A program made the translations under genes and the position numbers. Shown here piece after piece: positions 51,174 through 61,261 of a stretch of DNA of 64,000 nt. The notes beneath the pieces were generated by a model. It saw nothing but the letters and a program-made list of their open reading frames with translations, was not told where the DNA came from and did no database searches. The DNA is from Phaeodactylibacter xiamenensis (GTDB taxonomy: Bacteria > Bacteroidota > Bacteroidia > Chitinophagales > Saprospiraceae): contig NZ_JPOS01000012.1 in assembly GCF_000759025.1 (NCBI RefSeq), positions 310,001-374,000 of the forward strand. Reading direction: 5' to 3'. The stretch's first letter is position 1, and each line of letters starts with the position of its first letter.

Positions 51174-52072
51174 GTACCGCCCGTACGCCCGGAAAACTGC
51201 TCCTTTTTGGTGAATACACCGTCTTGCTGGGCAGCACAGCTCTGGCACTGCCCCTACCCCACCTTTTTGGAGAATGGGCAACCGGTTCTACCCCACCGAG
51301 CCATGACCTGTTACCTTTTGCAGCGCACCTCCATTTCCTGGATCAGGAGGGGCGACTATTGGCTCCCCTTGACACTCAACGGTTCCTTCAGGAGGTAAAA
51401 TCTGGCCTGTACTTCCATTCCAACATCCCGGTGGGATATGGTGCCGGCAGCTCTGGCGCACTTTGCGCAGCTGTTTATGAACGCTATGCTAATCCGGCAA
51501 TCGCAAAAGACAATACCACCGCCCTTTCTACGCTGCAGCAACAGCTGGCACAACTGGAGAGCTACTTCCACGGGGAAAGCTCCGGGGCAGACCCCCTGAT
51601 CTGCTATCTGCAGCACCCCCTGCTAATTGAGCAAAATACTATCCGGCCGGTCTCTGTAGCCCAAAGCTCCGGAGACAGCGGCCTGTTTTTCCTTATAGAT
51701 ACAGGGATTAGCCGGCGAACAGGGCCCCTGGTTCAGCAATTCAAAGCCAAATGCGAGTCTGACCATTTCCGGGAACAGGCACTGCGCCAACTGGCTACGC
51801 CAACCACCGCTGCCACCCATGCCTATCTGGAACAAAATACAGCCCAGCTCGAACGCGCCTTACTTCAAATCGCGACAGCCCAGCTCAACCTGCTCAGGGA
51901 CTTTATTCCAGAGCTCTTCCGGCCAGTTTGGGAAGAGGGGCTGCAATCCCATCAGTTTTACCTGAAACTCTGTGGTGCCGGCGGCGGCGGTTTTCTGATT
52001 GGCTACAGCCCGAACAGACAATTGCCCGCATCAATTGAGGCGCAGCGGTTGCATCCTTTGCCGGAGGTGTAA
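51170..52072 (+). CDS. GHMP-family kinase (mevalonate kinase-like)
   Basis: 300 residues from the ATG at 51170, which overlaps the upstream TGA (ATGA). An earlier frame start at 51128 lies inside the neighbour and is unlikely. GHMP motifs: RTPGKLLLFGEYTVL, ATP loop IPVGYGAGSSGAL, and the C-terminal KLCGAGGGGFLIGY. This fits mevalonate kinase (mevalonate to 5-phosphomevalonate) in the isoprenoid pathway, known in several Bacteroidota, although galactokinase-like alternatives cannot be excluded. It ends before a strong terminator. Confidence 0.8.
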   Translation: MSTARTPGKLLLFGEYTVLLGSTALALPLPHLFGEWATGSTPPSHDLLPFAAHLHFLDQEGRLLAPLDTQRFLQEVKSGLYFHSNIPVGYGAGSSGALCAAVYERYANPAIAKDNTTALSTLQQQLAQLESYFHGESSGADPLICYLQHPLLIEQNTIRPVSVAQSSGDSGLFFLIDTGISRRTGPLVQQFKAKCESDHFREQALRQLATPTTAATHAYLEQNTAQLERALLQIATAQLNLLRDFIPELFRPVWEEGLQSHQFYLKLCGAGGGGFLIGYSPNRQLPASIEAQRLHPLPEV

Positions 52073-52108
52073 AATGAGAAAACGACTGAACTACCGGCGC
52101 AAAACAAA

Positions 52109-52146
52109 AGGCGGCTTCCATACGGAAGACCGCCTAATTATTTTTT
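52109..52146 (+). terminator. Terminator after the GHMP kinase gene
   Basis: GGCGG-C-TTCC, loop ATAC, GGAA-GA-CCGCC, followed by TAATTATTTTTT. It is 37 bases after the stop. Confidence 0.8.
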
Positions 52147-52545
52147 CATACTAATCCAACTAAACAAGTTGCAGAACCTGCAGCACTCAGGGCACCACAG
52201 TTTTCTTAATAACCGGGCGTAATAAAATAAGTAAAGATGAAATGCTAATTTGGAAAATCCACCAAAGCAATACGCTTTGAGATTATTTTTGATGCTGACA
52301 GACGAACGTGATTAATATCGCGTTGGCATAAAGTTAAGCATTTTATTTTGGAGAATCAGCAATCCGCCCCATTATTCCTTTTGCCACTTCCGATTTCCAA
52401 GCCGCTCCAATCGACCGACAGATTCAGGCATCAACCGCCTGCCACAACCATATTCGGTAATATAGTCGTATATTTGTACCCCGCAAGGTATTGAACCCCA
52501 TCTAATTATACCCAATCGCCGGTCGGCTGACCACCGTGAAGCCGG

Positions 52546-52553
52546 TACATTTG
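52546..52553 (+). promoter_or_regulatory. Promoter -7 element for the E1 gene
   Basis: TACATTTG, exact consensus, 24 bases before the TTG start codon at 52578. A second match, TATATTTG, is 77 bases further upstream. Confidence 0.5.
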
Positions 52554-52577
52554 TGAATCAAGCGACGCCAAAGTATT

Positions 52578-54965
52578 TTGAAAAAAACGACTGTTCAACA
52601 AGATGTTCTACCTATAGCGCCCGAGGAGGCGCTGCACGATTATTACATCTGCTGCCTCAGCCGTGAGGTTAGCCTGACGATAAGGCGGGAAGTACTCACC
52701 GGGAAGGCTAAATTCGGCGTTTCCGATGACGGCAAAGAGCTTTTTCAGGTGGCTATGGCCAAGGCGTTTCGAAAAGGGGATTTCAGATCAGACTATTACC
52801 GGGGGCATACTTTATTGCTGGCGCTCGAGCTGGCCACCCCTGAGGACTTGTTTGCACAACTCTATGCAGACGCCGACAACGACCCCTTTTCCGGCGGCCG
52901 TCAGATGAACAACCACCATGCCACTCCGCTGATCACACCTGAAGGCGACTGGCTCAATCACCGGGAGCGCTACAACCTCAGTTCCGATATTTCCACAACT
53001 GCCGGGCAGATGGCCCGTGGGATCGGCCTGGCCATGGCTTCCAAAAAGTACAGAGACCGGCCGGACCTGAAAGCAGAAAATTTCTCCGATAACGGGCAGG
53101 AGGTGGTCTTTTGCTGTATTGGAGATGCCTCGACTTCTGAAGGTGCTTTTTGGGAAACCATGAATGCCGCCGGGGTCCATCAATTGCCACTGGTAACGAC
53201 GGTAGCAGACGATGGCTATGGTATTTCCGTGCCCCGGGAGGTACAGACGACCAAAGACAGCATCAGTGAAGCCATGGCTGGTATGGAAGCCTCATCAGGC
53301 ACCAACGGTATTGGTATCTACAAGGTCAAAGGCTGGGACTATCCGGCTTTGTGCGAAGCCTATGAACAAAGCGCTTCCCAAGCCCGCCTTAACCACCGCC
53401 CTGCACTGGTTCACGTGGAGGAGCTGACGCAGCCACAGGGGCATTCCACCTCTGGCTCCCACGAGCGGTATAAGTCCAAAGCCCGCCTGAAATGGGAAGC
53501 CGAACACGATTGCAACCGTAAGTTTAAGCGCTGGCTGCTGGAGGAAGGCATCGCAAGCGAGCAGGAGCTCGAAGACTTGGAGCAAAAAGCCCAAAAAGCG
53601 GTAAAACAAGCACGTAGCCGGGCCTGGAAACGATACAACGAGCCCATTCAGCAGGTTTGGAAAACCCTAAAGGCTGATTTCGCCCAGCTGGCAACCGATG
53701 CGGGCACAGACCGTGCCCGCCGCATTGAGGATGCCCTAAAAGCTCTGATCAATCCGGTACGGGCGGATATCGTCAAGCTGATCCGGCAAATGCTTTTTGC
53801 CACCCGGCAACTCGACACGCCAGAGCGGCAGCGCCTGCAAGCTTTCCTTGAGGAGGTCAACCAGACCATGGAGCAGCGTTACCACACCCACCTCTACAGC
53901 CAAACGGACCGTGCAGCGCTAAAGGTACCGGTAAATCCACCCGTTTACAGCGACGATGCGCCAGTTTTGAACGGGTACGAAATTCTTAATCAGTTTTTCG
54001 ATCAGGCCATGAGCAGCCGGCCGGAGCTTTTTGCCTTCGGAGAGGATGTCGGTAAAATCGGCGATGTCAACCAGGGCTTTGCCGGGCTGCAGGAGAAGCA
54101 CGGCGCAGAACGCATCTTTGATACCGGCATCCGGGAGTGGACCATCATGGGCTATGCCCTGGGCATGGCGATGCGCGGGCTGCGCCCAATTGCGGAAATT
54201 CAGTACCTGGACTATCTGATTTACGGTCTTTCTCCGCTTTCTGATGACCTCGCCACACTCCGCTACCGCAGCAACAGCATCCAGGCTGCCCCGGCTATCA
54301 TACGTACCCGAGGCCACCGGCTGGAAGGCATTTGGCACTCTGGCTCTCCAATTAGCGTGTTGCTGGGCGCCTTGCGGGGCATCCACCTGCTGGTCCCCAG
54401 AAATATGGTGCAGGCGGCTGGGTTTTACAACACACTGCTACAGTCTGATGACCCCGGACTAATTATCGAATGCCTGAATGGCTACCGGCTAAAAGAACGG
54501 CTACCTGACAACCTCAATACCTTTACGGTACCCATTGGGGTGCCGGAAATACTCAGAGAAGGCGAAGACGTCACTTTGCTCACATATGGCTCTTGTGTAA
54601 GGGTTGCCGAAGCAGCCTGTGACCAACTGGAAGAAGAAGGGATTTCGGTGGAACTGATAGACGCCCAAAGCCTGTTGCCTTTCGATTTGGAGCACCTGAC
54701 CGTTGGCTCTCTTCAAAAGACCAACCGCCTGGTGGTGCTTGATGAAGATGTGCCCGGTGGCGCTTCTGCCTATCTGCTGCAACAGGTACTGGAACAACAG
54801 GGCGGCTACAGATGGCTGGACAGCAAGCCGGTGACCATTACCGCGACAGACCACCGGCCTCCTTACGGGACGGATGGCGATTACTACTCCAAACCCAATC
54901 CGGAGGATGTGTTTGAGCGCATTCTTGAAATGATGCAGGAAGCAGAGCCAGGGAGGTTTGCTTAG
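52578..54965 (+). CDS. 2-oxoacid dehydrogenase E1, fused alpha and beta subunits
   Basis: 795 residues from a TTG start; no in-frame ATG fits earlier. Residues about 1-370 are the thiamine-binding alpha part ([36 protein letters not shown]), and about 445-795 the beta part ([33 protein letters not shown]). The usual GDG of the thiamine motif reads GDA here. Such alpha-beta fusions are common in Bacteroidota for branched-chain 2-oxoacid dehydrogenases; E2 and E3 are not in the window. The complex feeds acyl-CoA synthesis. It ends 4 bases inside the convergent panD gene. Confidence 0.88.
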   Translation: MKKTTVQQDVLPIAPEEALHDYYICCLSREVSLTIRREVLTGKAKFGVSDDGKELFQVAMAKAFRKGDFRSDYYRGHTLLLALELATPEDLFAQLYADADNDPFSGGRQMNNHHATPLITPEGDWLNHRERYNLSSDISTTAGQMARGIGLAMASKKYRDRPDLKAENFSDNGQEVVFCCIGDASTSEGAFWETMNAAGVHQLPLVTTVADDGYGISVPREVQTTKDSISEAMAGMEASSGTNGIGIYKVKGWDYPALCEAYEQSASQARLNHRPALVHVEELTQPQGHSTSGSHERYKSKARLKWEAEHDCNRKFKRWLLEEGIASEQELEDLEQKAQKAVKQARSRAWKRYNEPIQQVWKTLKADFAQLATDAGTDRARRIEDALKALINPVRADIVKLIRQMLFATRQLDTPERQRLQAFLEEVNQTMEQRYHTHLYSQTDRAALKVPVNPPVYSDDAPVLNGYEILNQFFDQAMSSRPELFAFGEDVGKIGDVNQGFAGLQEKHGAERIFDTGIREWTIMGYALGMAMRGLRPIAEIQYLDYLIYGLSPLSDDLATLRYRSNSIQAAPAIIRTRGHRLEGIWHSGSPISVLLGALRGIHLLVPRNMVQAAGFYNTLLQSDDPGLIIECLNGYRLKERLPDNLNTFTVPIGVPEILREGEDVTLLTYGSCVRVAEAACDQLEEEGISVELIDAQSLLPFDLEHLTVGSLQKTNRLVVLDEDVPGGASAYLLQQVLEQQGGYRWLDSKPVTITATDHRPPYGTDGDYYSKPNPEDVFERILEMMQEAEPGRFA

Positions 54966-55312
54966 CCTGGCAACCGGTTATCATCTGTCGGGAAGACGAC
55001 CTTCGGCTGATAAGCTTTGGCTTCTTCCTCTGACATCCATGCGTAGGCTATAATGATGACGGTATCGCCCACCTGCGCCCGCCGGGCGGCTGCACCATTG
55101 AGGCAAATCACGCCGGAACCCCGCTCGCCTTCGATAACGTACGTTTCCAGGCGTTCGCCGTTATTATTGTTAACCACCTGCACTTTCTCACCATCAATCA
55201 GCCCCGCCGCATCCATTAAGTCGAGGTCGATTGTAATGCTGCCAACGTAGTTGAGGTCGGCTTGCGTGATAGTTGCGCGGTGTATCTTGGATTTGAATCT
55301 TTGAATCAGCAT
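54962..55312 (-). CDS. panD: Aspartate 1-decarboxylase
   Basis: 116 residues from the ATG at 55312 (an open frame to 55363 adds 17 unrelated residues). With this start the self-cleavage pair is Gly24-Ser25 in [10 protein letters not shown], the same numbers as in E. coli PanD, and Lys9 is at its usual place. PanD makes beta-alanine for pantothenate. The C-terminus ends near the E1 stop with a 4-base overlap. It is 155 bases downstream of panC in the same direction. Confidence 0.95.
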   Translation of the reverse strand: MLIQRFKSKIHRATITQADLNYVGSITIDLDLMDAAGLIDGEKVQVVNNNNGERLETYVIEGERGSGVICLNGAAARRAQVGDTVIIIAYAWMSEEEAKAYQPKVVFPTDDNRLPG

Positions 55313-55467
55313 GATATATTCCGAAAGGAATGAAATTTTGTTCAGGTAATAGTTTTCAGGCACATTTAGATTATCTCGCCCTGAAAACGCCTCAATAACA
55401 ATACAAAATTACGTAAGGTTTATACTCCAGAGTCTTCACCACCTGCTTTTTTGAGGTGGACCCAAGG

Positions 55468-56322
55468 CTATCCCGGATAAATCACCCGGTTATCAATCAG
55501 GCGTACCTCCCCGGCGCGGGCAGCCACGCAGGCGATTACCTCCCGGCCCGCTTCAAAGGTATCGACCAGCTGCAGGTTTTCCGCATCAGCCAGCTTAAAA
55601 TATTCGGGTACCAGGCCTGCTTCACGAAGGGCATTCAGTGCTTTTTCCTGTATTTCGCCTGGAGACAAAGCTGCCGCCCAACTGCCTGCCTCGGCCAGTG
55701 TCTGGCTGATGGCCAGAGCCCGGCTGCGATCTTCCGGCGAAAGCCGCACATTGCGCGAGCTCATAGCCAGCCCGTCGGGCTCCCGAAGGGTAGGACAACC
55801 GACAAGCTCCACTTCCAGGCTCAATTGCCGGATCATTTCGCGGATGATGGTCAGCTGCTGATAATCCTTTTGCCCCATGAAAAGAAAATCCGGCTGTACC
55901 AGACTGAGCAGCCGCAGCACCACCTGCATCACCCCTTCAAAGTGCCCTGGCCGGTGCTCGCCTTCCATCACTTCTGCCAAATGGCCAAGCGCAACATCCG
56001 GCACCGGCACCTCATATTCCGCGGGGTACACCTCCTCCACCTCTGGCATAAACAAGATGTCGCACCCTGCGTTGTGCAGCAGATCAATGTCTCTGCCCGG
56101 CGTGCGGGGGTAATGTTGCAGGTCAGCAGATTCGTTGAACTGTGTGGGGTTGACGAAGATGCTGCAAACGGTAACGTGGGCCGTATCTTGGGAAGCGTGC
56201 AGCAGAGAGAGGTGGCCTTTGTGCAATGCGCCCATTGTGGGAACAAAGCCAATTTGCCGGTTTCTGGAGCGATAGTCCGCCAGAAAAGCCTGTAAGTCCG
56301 CTGATTTCTTGAATAAATACAT
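55468..56322 (-). CDS. panC: Pantothenate synthetase
   Basis: 284 residues from the ATG at 56322 (a longer frame to 56367 is unlikely). Nucleotidyltransferase-fold ligase that joins pantoate and beta-alanine. The HIGH-type motif is FVPTMGALHKGHLSLL, followed by FVNPTQFNES, FMGQKDYQQL and the KMSKS-like LAMSSRNVRLSPEDR. It is upstream of panD in the same orientation, so beta-alanine supply and use are neighbours. Confidence 0.95.
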   Translation of the reverse strand: MYLFKKSADLQAFLADYRSRNRQIGFVPTMGALHKGHLSLLHASQDTAHVTVCSIFVNPTQFNESADLQHYPRTPGRDIDLLHNAGCDILFMPEVEEVYPAEYEVPVPDVALGHLAEVMEGEHRPGHFEGVMQVVLRLLSLVQPDFLFMGQKDYQQLTIIREMIRQLSLEVELVGCPTLREPDGLAMSSRNVRLSPEDRSRALAISQTLAEAGSWAAALSPGEIQEKALNALREAGLVPEYFKLADAENLQLVDTFEAGREVIACVAARAGEVRLIDNRVIYPG

Positions 56323-56375
56323 CAGGTAAAGTTCAAAAATCAATGGCACGGCCAATAGGGCGGCCAATCAGGGCG

Positions 56376-56383
56376 CAAATATA
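56376..56383 (-). promoter_or_regulatory. Promoter -7 element for panC
   Basis: Minus-strand TATATTTG, exact consensus, 53 bases before the panC start. No good -33 TTG was found. Confidence 0.45.
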
Positions 56384-56445
56384 GACGTTTTTGTTAACAG
56401 CGCATTAAGAGCCAGACAAATACGGCAATAACAGCATTTTTTTGT

Positions 56446-56453
56446 TAAATTTG
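56446..56453 (+). promoter_or_regulatory. Promoter -7 element for the GT5 gene
   Basis: TAAATTTG, exact consensus, 57 bases before the ATG at 56511. Confidence 0.5.
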
Positions 56454-56510
56454 CAAACTTGTTCATTGAACCTTCGGTGACATCGTTATTTTTTTAAATT
56501 TTTACCGCTT

Positions 56511-57335
56511 ATGAGTAAGACAAGAGTGCTGATTGTTTCGCAGGAAATGCAGCCTTATACCGCTGCGTCAGAAATTGCCAATATAGCACGGAAGCTTCCG
56601 CAATATATACAGGAAAACGGAATGGAAATCAGGGTGCTTATGCCTCGTTTTGGCACGATTAACGAGCGCCGCCACAGACTGCACGAAGTCGTTCGCCTTT
56701 CTGGAATGAACATTATTGTGGATGACGACGACTACCCGCTAATTATAAAGGTCGCTTCACTGCCTGAGGCCCGGATGCAGGTTTACTTCCTGGACAACGA
56801 GGACTTCTTCAAGCGCAAACGCATCTTCACGGATGCTGACGACCAACCATTCGAAGACAACCCCGACCGCATGGTCTTTTTCTGCAAAGGCGTTATCGAG
56901 ACGGTCAAGAAGTTCGGCTGGGCTCCGGATGTGGTCTTTTGCAACGGCTGGATGACGAGCCTTATCCCATTATACCTAAAGACGGCGTACAAGAATGAGC
57001 CGCTTTTCCAGAATGCCAAAGTAGTCTATTCTATCTACAATGGCTCTCCGGAAAAAACTTTTTCAGACACTTTCATGGCTAAAGCCTCTATCAACAACCT
57101 GACAGAGGATGACCTGAGTGCCTATCAGAATGGCAAGGGGGTAACCCTGCATCACGGCGCAATCAACTTCGCCGATGCCCTGATTCAGGGTAGCGAGCAA
57201 ATTGAGGACGACGTTAAGAAAGCCCTTTCTGATACCGACAAGCCCGTCCTGGATTATCAGGGTGAAGAAGGCTTCGAAGCGCCAATCAAAGAGTTCTTCG
57301 AGACCCTCGTGACAGAGGAAGTGGAGGAAAGCTAG
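56511..57335 (+). CDS. Short GT5 glycogen/starch-synthase-like protein
   Basis: 274 residues. It matches the N-terminal catalytic domain of GT5 starch synthases (VLIVSQEMQPYTAASEIANI, VRLSGMNIIVDDDDY, FFCKGVIETVKKFGWAPDVVFCNGW). The C-terminal GT-B domain is absent; full GlgA is about 480 residues. The KxGG start is replaced by TAASEI. Such half-length proteins next to DUF4270 genes are common in Bacteroidota and their role is unknown. It may bind rather than polymerise glucan, an inference. Confidence 0.85.
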   Translation: MSKTRVLIVSQEMQPYTAASEIANIARKLPQYIQENGMEIRVLMPRFGTINERRHRLHEVVRLSGMNIIVDDDDYPLIIKVASLPEARMQVYFLDNEDFFKRKRIFTDADDQPFEDNPDRMVFFCKGVIETVKKFGWAPDVVFCNGWMTSLIPLYLKTAYKNEPLFQNAKVVYSIYNGSPEKTFSDTFMAKASINNLTEDDLSAYQNGKGVTLHHGAINFADALIQGSEQIEDDVKKALSDTDKPVLDYQGEEGFEAPIKEFFETLVTEEVEES

Positions 57336-57363
57336 TTCAAAGACTCTTTACCATAATACTATT

Positions 57364-57409
57364 TTCAGCCCTGCTGGCCCCAAACGGCTTAAGCAGGGCT
57401 GAATTTTTT
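57364..57409 (+). terminator. Terminator after the GT5 gene
   Basis: TTCAGCCCTGCT pairs perfectly with AGCAGGGCTGAA, followed by TTTTTT. Confidence 0.88.
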
Positions 57410-57470
57410 CTTCTGTATACAACGGGCCTATCTTTTTTTTTCTCTTTCCCCGTAGGTAACTACTTTTGCG

Positions 57471-57478
57471 TCTGAAAG
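57471..57478 (+). promoter_or_regulatory. Promoter -7 element for the DUF4270 gene
   Basis: TACTTTTG, exact consensus, about 100 bases before the ATG at 57577. Confidence 0.5.
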
Positions 57479-57576
57479 ACAAACCTGATCCATTGGTTGA
57501 AATGCTCCGGTAAAGTCTGGCGTTACAAAACAGGTGGAACCGTCCACGGCGCGCGAACTTCAGCAAAAAAAGAACT

Positions 57577-59010
57577 ATGAAACGGAATATATTCTGGGGG
57601 CTGGGAGCCCTTCTCGCTATTATGCTCATTAATGCCTGCTCTGACCCTACGCTTGTAGGAGGGGGACTGCTCGATGAAGACCGGGCAGAGGTCGGATTTA
57701 CGGACACCTTCACGCTACAAGTCGCTACCGAACTCAGCGACCCGCTTATGACCTATTCTCCTTTTCCCGTTTTGCAGGCAGACCGGTTTCTGTTCGGCGA
57801 TTTCCGGGACCCGGTGTTCGGGCAAGCCAAGTCGACGATCAATGTACAGTTGGTGCCTCCGCGCACGAACAGCGCCCCTGTGTTTCACCCTAACTTTGCC
57901 GACATCACCGGCGTGGACTCGGTCGTCCTGATCCTGCCTTACACGAGTGGCGGGTTCTATGGGAAAACGGAAGGCGAAACTTTTGGGATACGGGTTACAG
58001 AGCTGACCGAGGTTTTTAACGAAGACCGGGAGTACTTCTCTGATCACGAAGCGGGCATTGCCAGTGCCCCCCTGGCGGAAATTGAATTCGTCGCCACGCT
58101 CGATAGTATACCTTATATAAATTACCTGGATAATAATTCGCTGGCAGAGCCGGCAGAAGCCGACACGGTTAGCTTTCCGCATCTTCGCGTCCCGCTGCCT
58201 ACCGTTTGGGCAGACTCCCTGATCAGCTTTTATCTGGCGGATACGACCGTGTTCGATGAAAGCAACCGCTTTCTCGAACGCTTCCCGGGCTTTCAGCTGG
58301 AGCCCACCATGCCAACCGCCGGCATGCTCGCTTTTACGCTGCAGTCTATTCGGGCAGGAGTTCATATTTATTACCGGGACAGCACCGATTCTCCCCGTGA
58401 TTATCAGCTATTTTTCGAGAACGACCAGCTTGATCCGATCGTGCAATTCGCCACTTTTGAGCACAACTACGAAGACACTGATGCTATGCCGCTCCTCGAA
58501 AACGGGGAGGAGAATGACAGCCTGCTCTTTGTTCAGGGCATGGCCGGTTTACGCTCAAAGATTAAGCTTCCTGACCTCAGCGTATTTGAGAATGTTGCCA
58601 TCAACCAGGCCTTCCTTGATTTTTACGTTGCCAGAGGAGAAAGCCTTGACACCGCTAACTATCCTCTAGTCCGGCAAATAGCCGTGAAGGCAGAAAATGA
58701 CGCAGGGGAAGAGGTGTTCATCTCAGATATGATTGTTGCAGATAACGCACAGATACCTTTTGCCTCTGGTTTCGGGGGTGTTCCGGAATTTATTGAATCC
58801 AAGGGCGCTATACGATACCGAATGGCCATTTCCACTTACCTGCAGGAGGTACTGGAAGGCAGGATGTCCAATGAGTTCTACCTCATCCCCATTGAAAACA
58901 ACGACCTTACCGATGCGAAGCGGTCAGAGGTAGCGGAACGAGTGTTGTTCTACGGCGGAGAGCACCCACAATTTCCTGTCACCCTGAGCGTTACTTTCAC
59001 ACGGTTGTAA
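57577..59010 (+). CDS. DUF4270 lipoprotein
   Basis: 477 residues. Signal sequence LLAIMLINACSD has a lipobox with Cys21, so the protein is likely outer-membrane anchored. Features typical of DUF4270: DPTLVGGGLLDEDRAEVGFT, LFGDFRDPVFG and a beta-rich remainder ending in PVTLSVTFTRL. The family is Bacteroidota-specific and its function is unknown. It follows the short GT5 gene, a pairing often seen, after a terminator and with its own promoter. Confidence 0.85.
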   Translation: MKRNIFWGLGALLAIMLINACSDPTLVGGGLLDEDRAEVGFTDTFTLQVATELSDPLMTYSPFPVLQADRFLFGDFRDPVFGQAKSTINVQLVPPRTNSAPVFHPNFADITGVDSVVLILPYTSGGFYGKTEGETFGIRVTELTEVFNEDREYFSDHEAGIASAPLAEIEFVATLDSIPYINYLDNNSLAEPAEADTVSFPHLRVPLPTVWADSLISFYLADTTVFDESNRFLERFPGFQLEPTMPTAGMLAFTLQSIRAGVHIYYRDSTDSPRDYQLFFENDQLDPIVQFATFEHNYEDTDAMPLLENGEENDSLLFVQGMAGLRSKIKLPDLSVFENVAINQAFLDFYVARGESLDTANYPLVRQIAVKAENDAGEEVFISDMIVADNAQIPFASGFGGVPEFIESKGAIRYRMAISTYLQEVLEGRMSNEFYLIPIENNDLTDAKRSEVAERVLFYGGEHPQFPVTLSVTFTRL

Positions 59011-59402
59011 CATTGTAAAATGGAATATCTTATCAGAAGTGATGCGGGAATCCTCAAAAGTTTGTACTTTGCGGACCCGCGCCTGTTTCGGGAACAAACA
59101 AAGCTTCGGTAAAGCACTAAACAGCAAGTTGGTTTTCTGCTTTACCAGAACAACACTCGCACCATATTGAATCCTAATCCCATTAAATTCCAAGGCTGTT
59201 CATGGTTGATAAAGCCATTAATGAAATGAACCCAAAGTGCGTTCCCCGGGCTTTACGTTAGGAGTACCGAGCGACGCTCAAAATAAGTATGCGGCTATAC
59301 TACTGATTTTTTTACCAGGGTACAATTCTCCGGAAGACCAATCAGTAGCTGCCTGTACCCCAACACATCATAATCATTGTACAACTTTAAACCCAAAGAG
59401 CT
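59011..59402. other. 392-base gap before glmS
   Basis: Contains a near-consensus TACTTTG (59066-59072), a small inverted repeat TGTT/AACA near 59085, and no coding frame of note. I found no glmS ribozyme-like conserved core and no perfect -7 element close to the glmS start. Confidence 0.45.
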
Positions 59403-61241
59403 ATGTGCGGAATTGTTGCTTACATTGGGCCCCGCCAGGCAAGCCCCTTTCTCATTAACGGCCTGAAACTGCTGGAGTACCGCGGGTACGACAGTGCCGG
59501 CATTGCGGTATTGAACGGCGACCTGAAAGTCTTCAAGCGCAAAGGCAAAGTTGCAGAATTAGAAGCCTTCATTGAAGGGCAAGACCACAGCAGTACAGTC
59601 GGCCTGGGCCATACCCGCTGGGCTACCCACGGCGAGCCTACCGATATCAATGCCCACCCCCACCGATCCGGTAATGGCCGGCTGGTTATGGTCCACAACG
59701 GAATTATTGAAAACTACGGTTCTTTGAAGACAGCACTGCAAAAAGAAGGGCATGTTTTTGAGAGCCAAACCGATACGGAGGTGCTGGTGCACCTCATAGA
59801 AGAAATACAGGACCATGGCAATCTGCCACTCGAAGAGGCGGTACGCCTGGCGCTGGATCGTGTGGTAGGCGCCTATGCGATTGTGCTGATGGACCGGGAA
59901 CACCCCGACAAGCTCGTCGCCGCCCGAAAAGCCAGCCCCCTTGTTATCGGCGTTGGCGATGATGAATACTTCCTCGCTTCGGACGCAGCACCGCTCGCCG
60001 GGCACACCAAGCGGATCATTTACATGAATGATGAAGAGATTGCCGTAGTACACCGCAATGGGGACCTGCAGATCAAGAACATCCACAATAAAGTGCAGAC
60101 TCCTTTCATTCAGGAGTTTGACATGCAGGTCGAAGAACTGGAAAAAGGTGGATACGAACACTTCATGCTAAAGGAGATCCATCAGCAGCCTCAAACCCTT
60201 GCTGATTGTATGCGCGGGCGGCTGAGCCTTGAAGCCCCTTACGTCAAGCTGGGCGGGGTTGATGAATACGAAAAAACCATTTCCAACGCCAAGCGCTTCA
60301 TTATTGCCGCCTGTGGTACGTCCTGGCATGCCGGGCTGATTGGAGAGTATCTCTTTGAGGACCTTGCCCGCATACCGGTAGAGGTGGAGTACGCTTCAGA
60401 ATTGCGCTACCGCAATCCCATTATTCAGGAAGGCGACGTGGTGATTGCCCTTTCTCAGTCCGGAGAAACTGCAGATACCCTGGCCGCTCTGGAGCTGGCC
60501 AAAGACAAAGGTGCGATGCTTTATGGGGTGGTGAATGCTGTTGGCTCTTCCATCGCCCGCCTGACCGATGCCGGTTCCTACATCCACGCCGGGCCGGAAA
60601 TCGGGGTGGCCTCCACCAAAGCCTTTACCGGTCAGGTAGCACTCCTGACGATGATGGCCATCAGCCTGGGCTACAAAAGAGGGCGTATCCCCAACTCCTA
60701 TTTTCATAAATTAATCAGCGAATTGCACAATATTCCTGCAAAAATTGAGCGGGCATTACGGTGTGAAGAGCAAATTAAGTATATTGCAAAAGAAATAAAA
60801 GATCGCCAAAACGCCCTTTACCTCGGCAGAGGTTTCAACTTCCCCGTTGCACTGGAAGGCGCCCTTAAGCTTAAGGAAATTTCCTACATCCACGCAGAAG
60901 GCTATCCGGCAGCAGAAATGAAGCATGGCCCTATTGCTCTGATCGACGAGGAAATGCCGGTCATTGTGATTGCAACCAACCGGAGTGCCTACGACAAGGT
61001 AGTCAGCAACATCCAGGAAGTGAAAGCCCGTAAAGGCATGGTTATCGCCGTCGTCACTGAAGGTGAAAAAACCATTAGCGAAATGGCGGACTATACTATT
61101 GAAATACCAGATACGGAAGAGCCGCTGACGCCGTTGCTTTCCGTTATCCCGCTACAGTTGCTTTCGTACCACATTGCCGTTATGCGCGGCTGTAATGTGG
61201 ACCAGCCACGAAACCTGGCGAAGTCTGTAACTGTTGAGTAA
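59403..61241 (+). CDS. glmS: Glutamine-fructose-6-phosphate aminotransferase
   Basis: 612 residues. It makes glucosamine 6-phosphate for cell-wall and lipid A precursors. N-terminal nucleophile Cys2 in MCGIVAYIG, then ELLEYRGYDSAGI, GHTRWATHG; two SIS domains follow (ALSQSGETADTLAAL; GRGFNFPVALEGALKLKE) and the C-terminal DQPRNLAKSVTVE is exactly the conserved ending. Complete. It precedes the DUF4290 and murA genes, so three genes touching amino-sugar supply lie together. Confidence 0.97.
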   Translation: MCGIVAYIGPRQASPFLINGLKLLEYRGYDSAGIAVLNGDLKVFKRKGKVAELEAFIEGQDHSSTVGLGHTRWATHGEPTDINAHPHRSGNGRLVMVHNGIIENYGSLKTALQKEGHVFESQTDTEVLVHLIEEIQDHGNLPLEEAVRLALDRVVGAYAIVLMDREHPDKLVAARKASPLVIGVGDDEYFLASDAAPLAGHTKRIIYMNDEEIAVVHRNGDLQIKNIHNKVQTPFIQEFDMQVEELEKGGYEHFMLKEIHQQPQTLADCMRGRLSLEAPYVKLGGVDEYEKTISNAKRFIIAACGTSWHAGLIGEYLFEDLARIPVEVEYASELRYRNPIIQEGDVVIALSQSGETADTLAALELAKDKGAMLYGVVNAVGSSIARLTDAGSYIHAGPEIGVASTKAFTGQVALLTMMAISLGYKRGRIPNSYFHKLISELHNIPAKIERALRCEEQIKYIAKEIKDRQNALYLGRGFNFPVALEGALKLKEISYIHAEGYPAAEMKHGPIALIDEEMPVIVIATNRSAYDKVVSNIQEVKARKGMVIAVVTEGEKTISEMADYTIEIPDTEEPLTPLLSVIPLQLLSYHIAVMRGCNVDQPRNLAKSVTVE

Positions 61242-61261
61242 AACAACGTCAACGAATTTTT

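Larger units (their letters stand above)
52073..52577. other. 505-base gap before the E1 gene
   Basis: Starts with the terminator at 52109. The middle is AT-rich with no coding frame. Two exact TAnnTTTG elements follow (TATATTTG at 52469-52476, TACATTTG at 52546-52553). Nothing else recognised. Confidence 0.5.

Noticed and set aside
59011-59402. glmS ribozyme
   Set aside because: No recognisable conserved core; such ribozymes are known mainly in Gram-positive bacteria.
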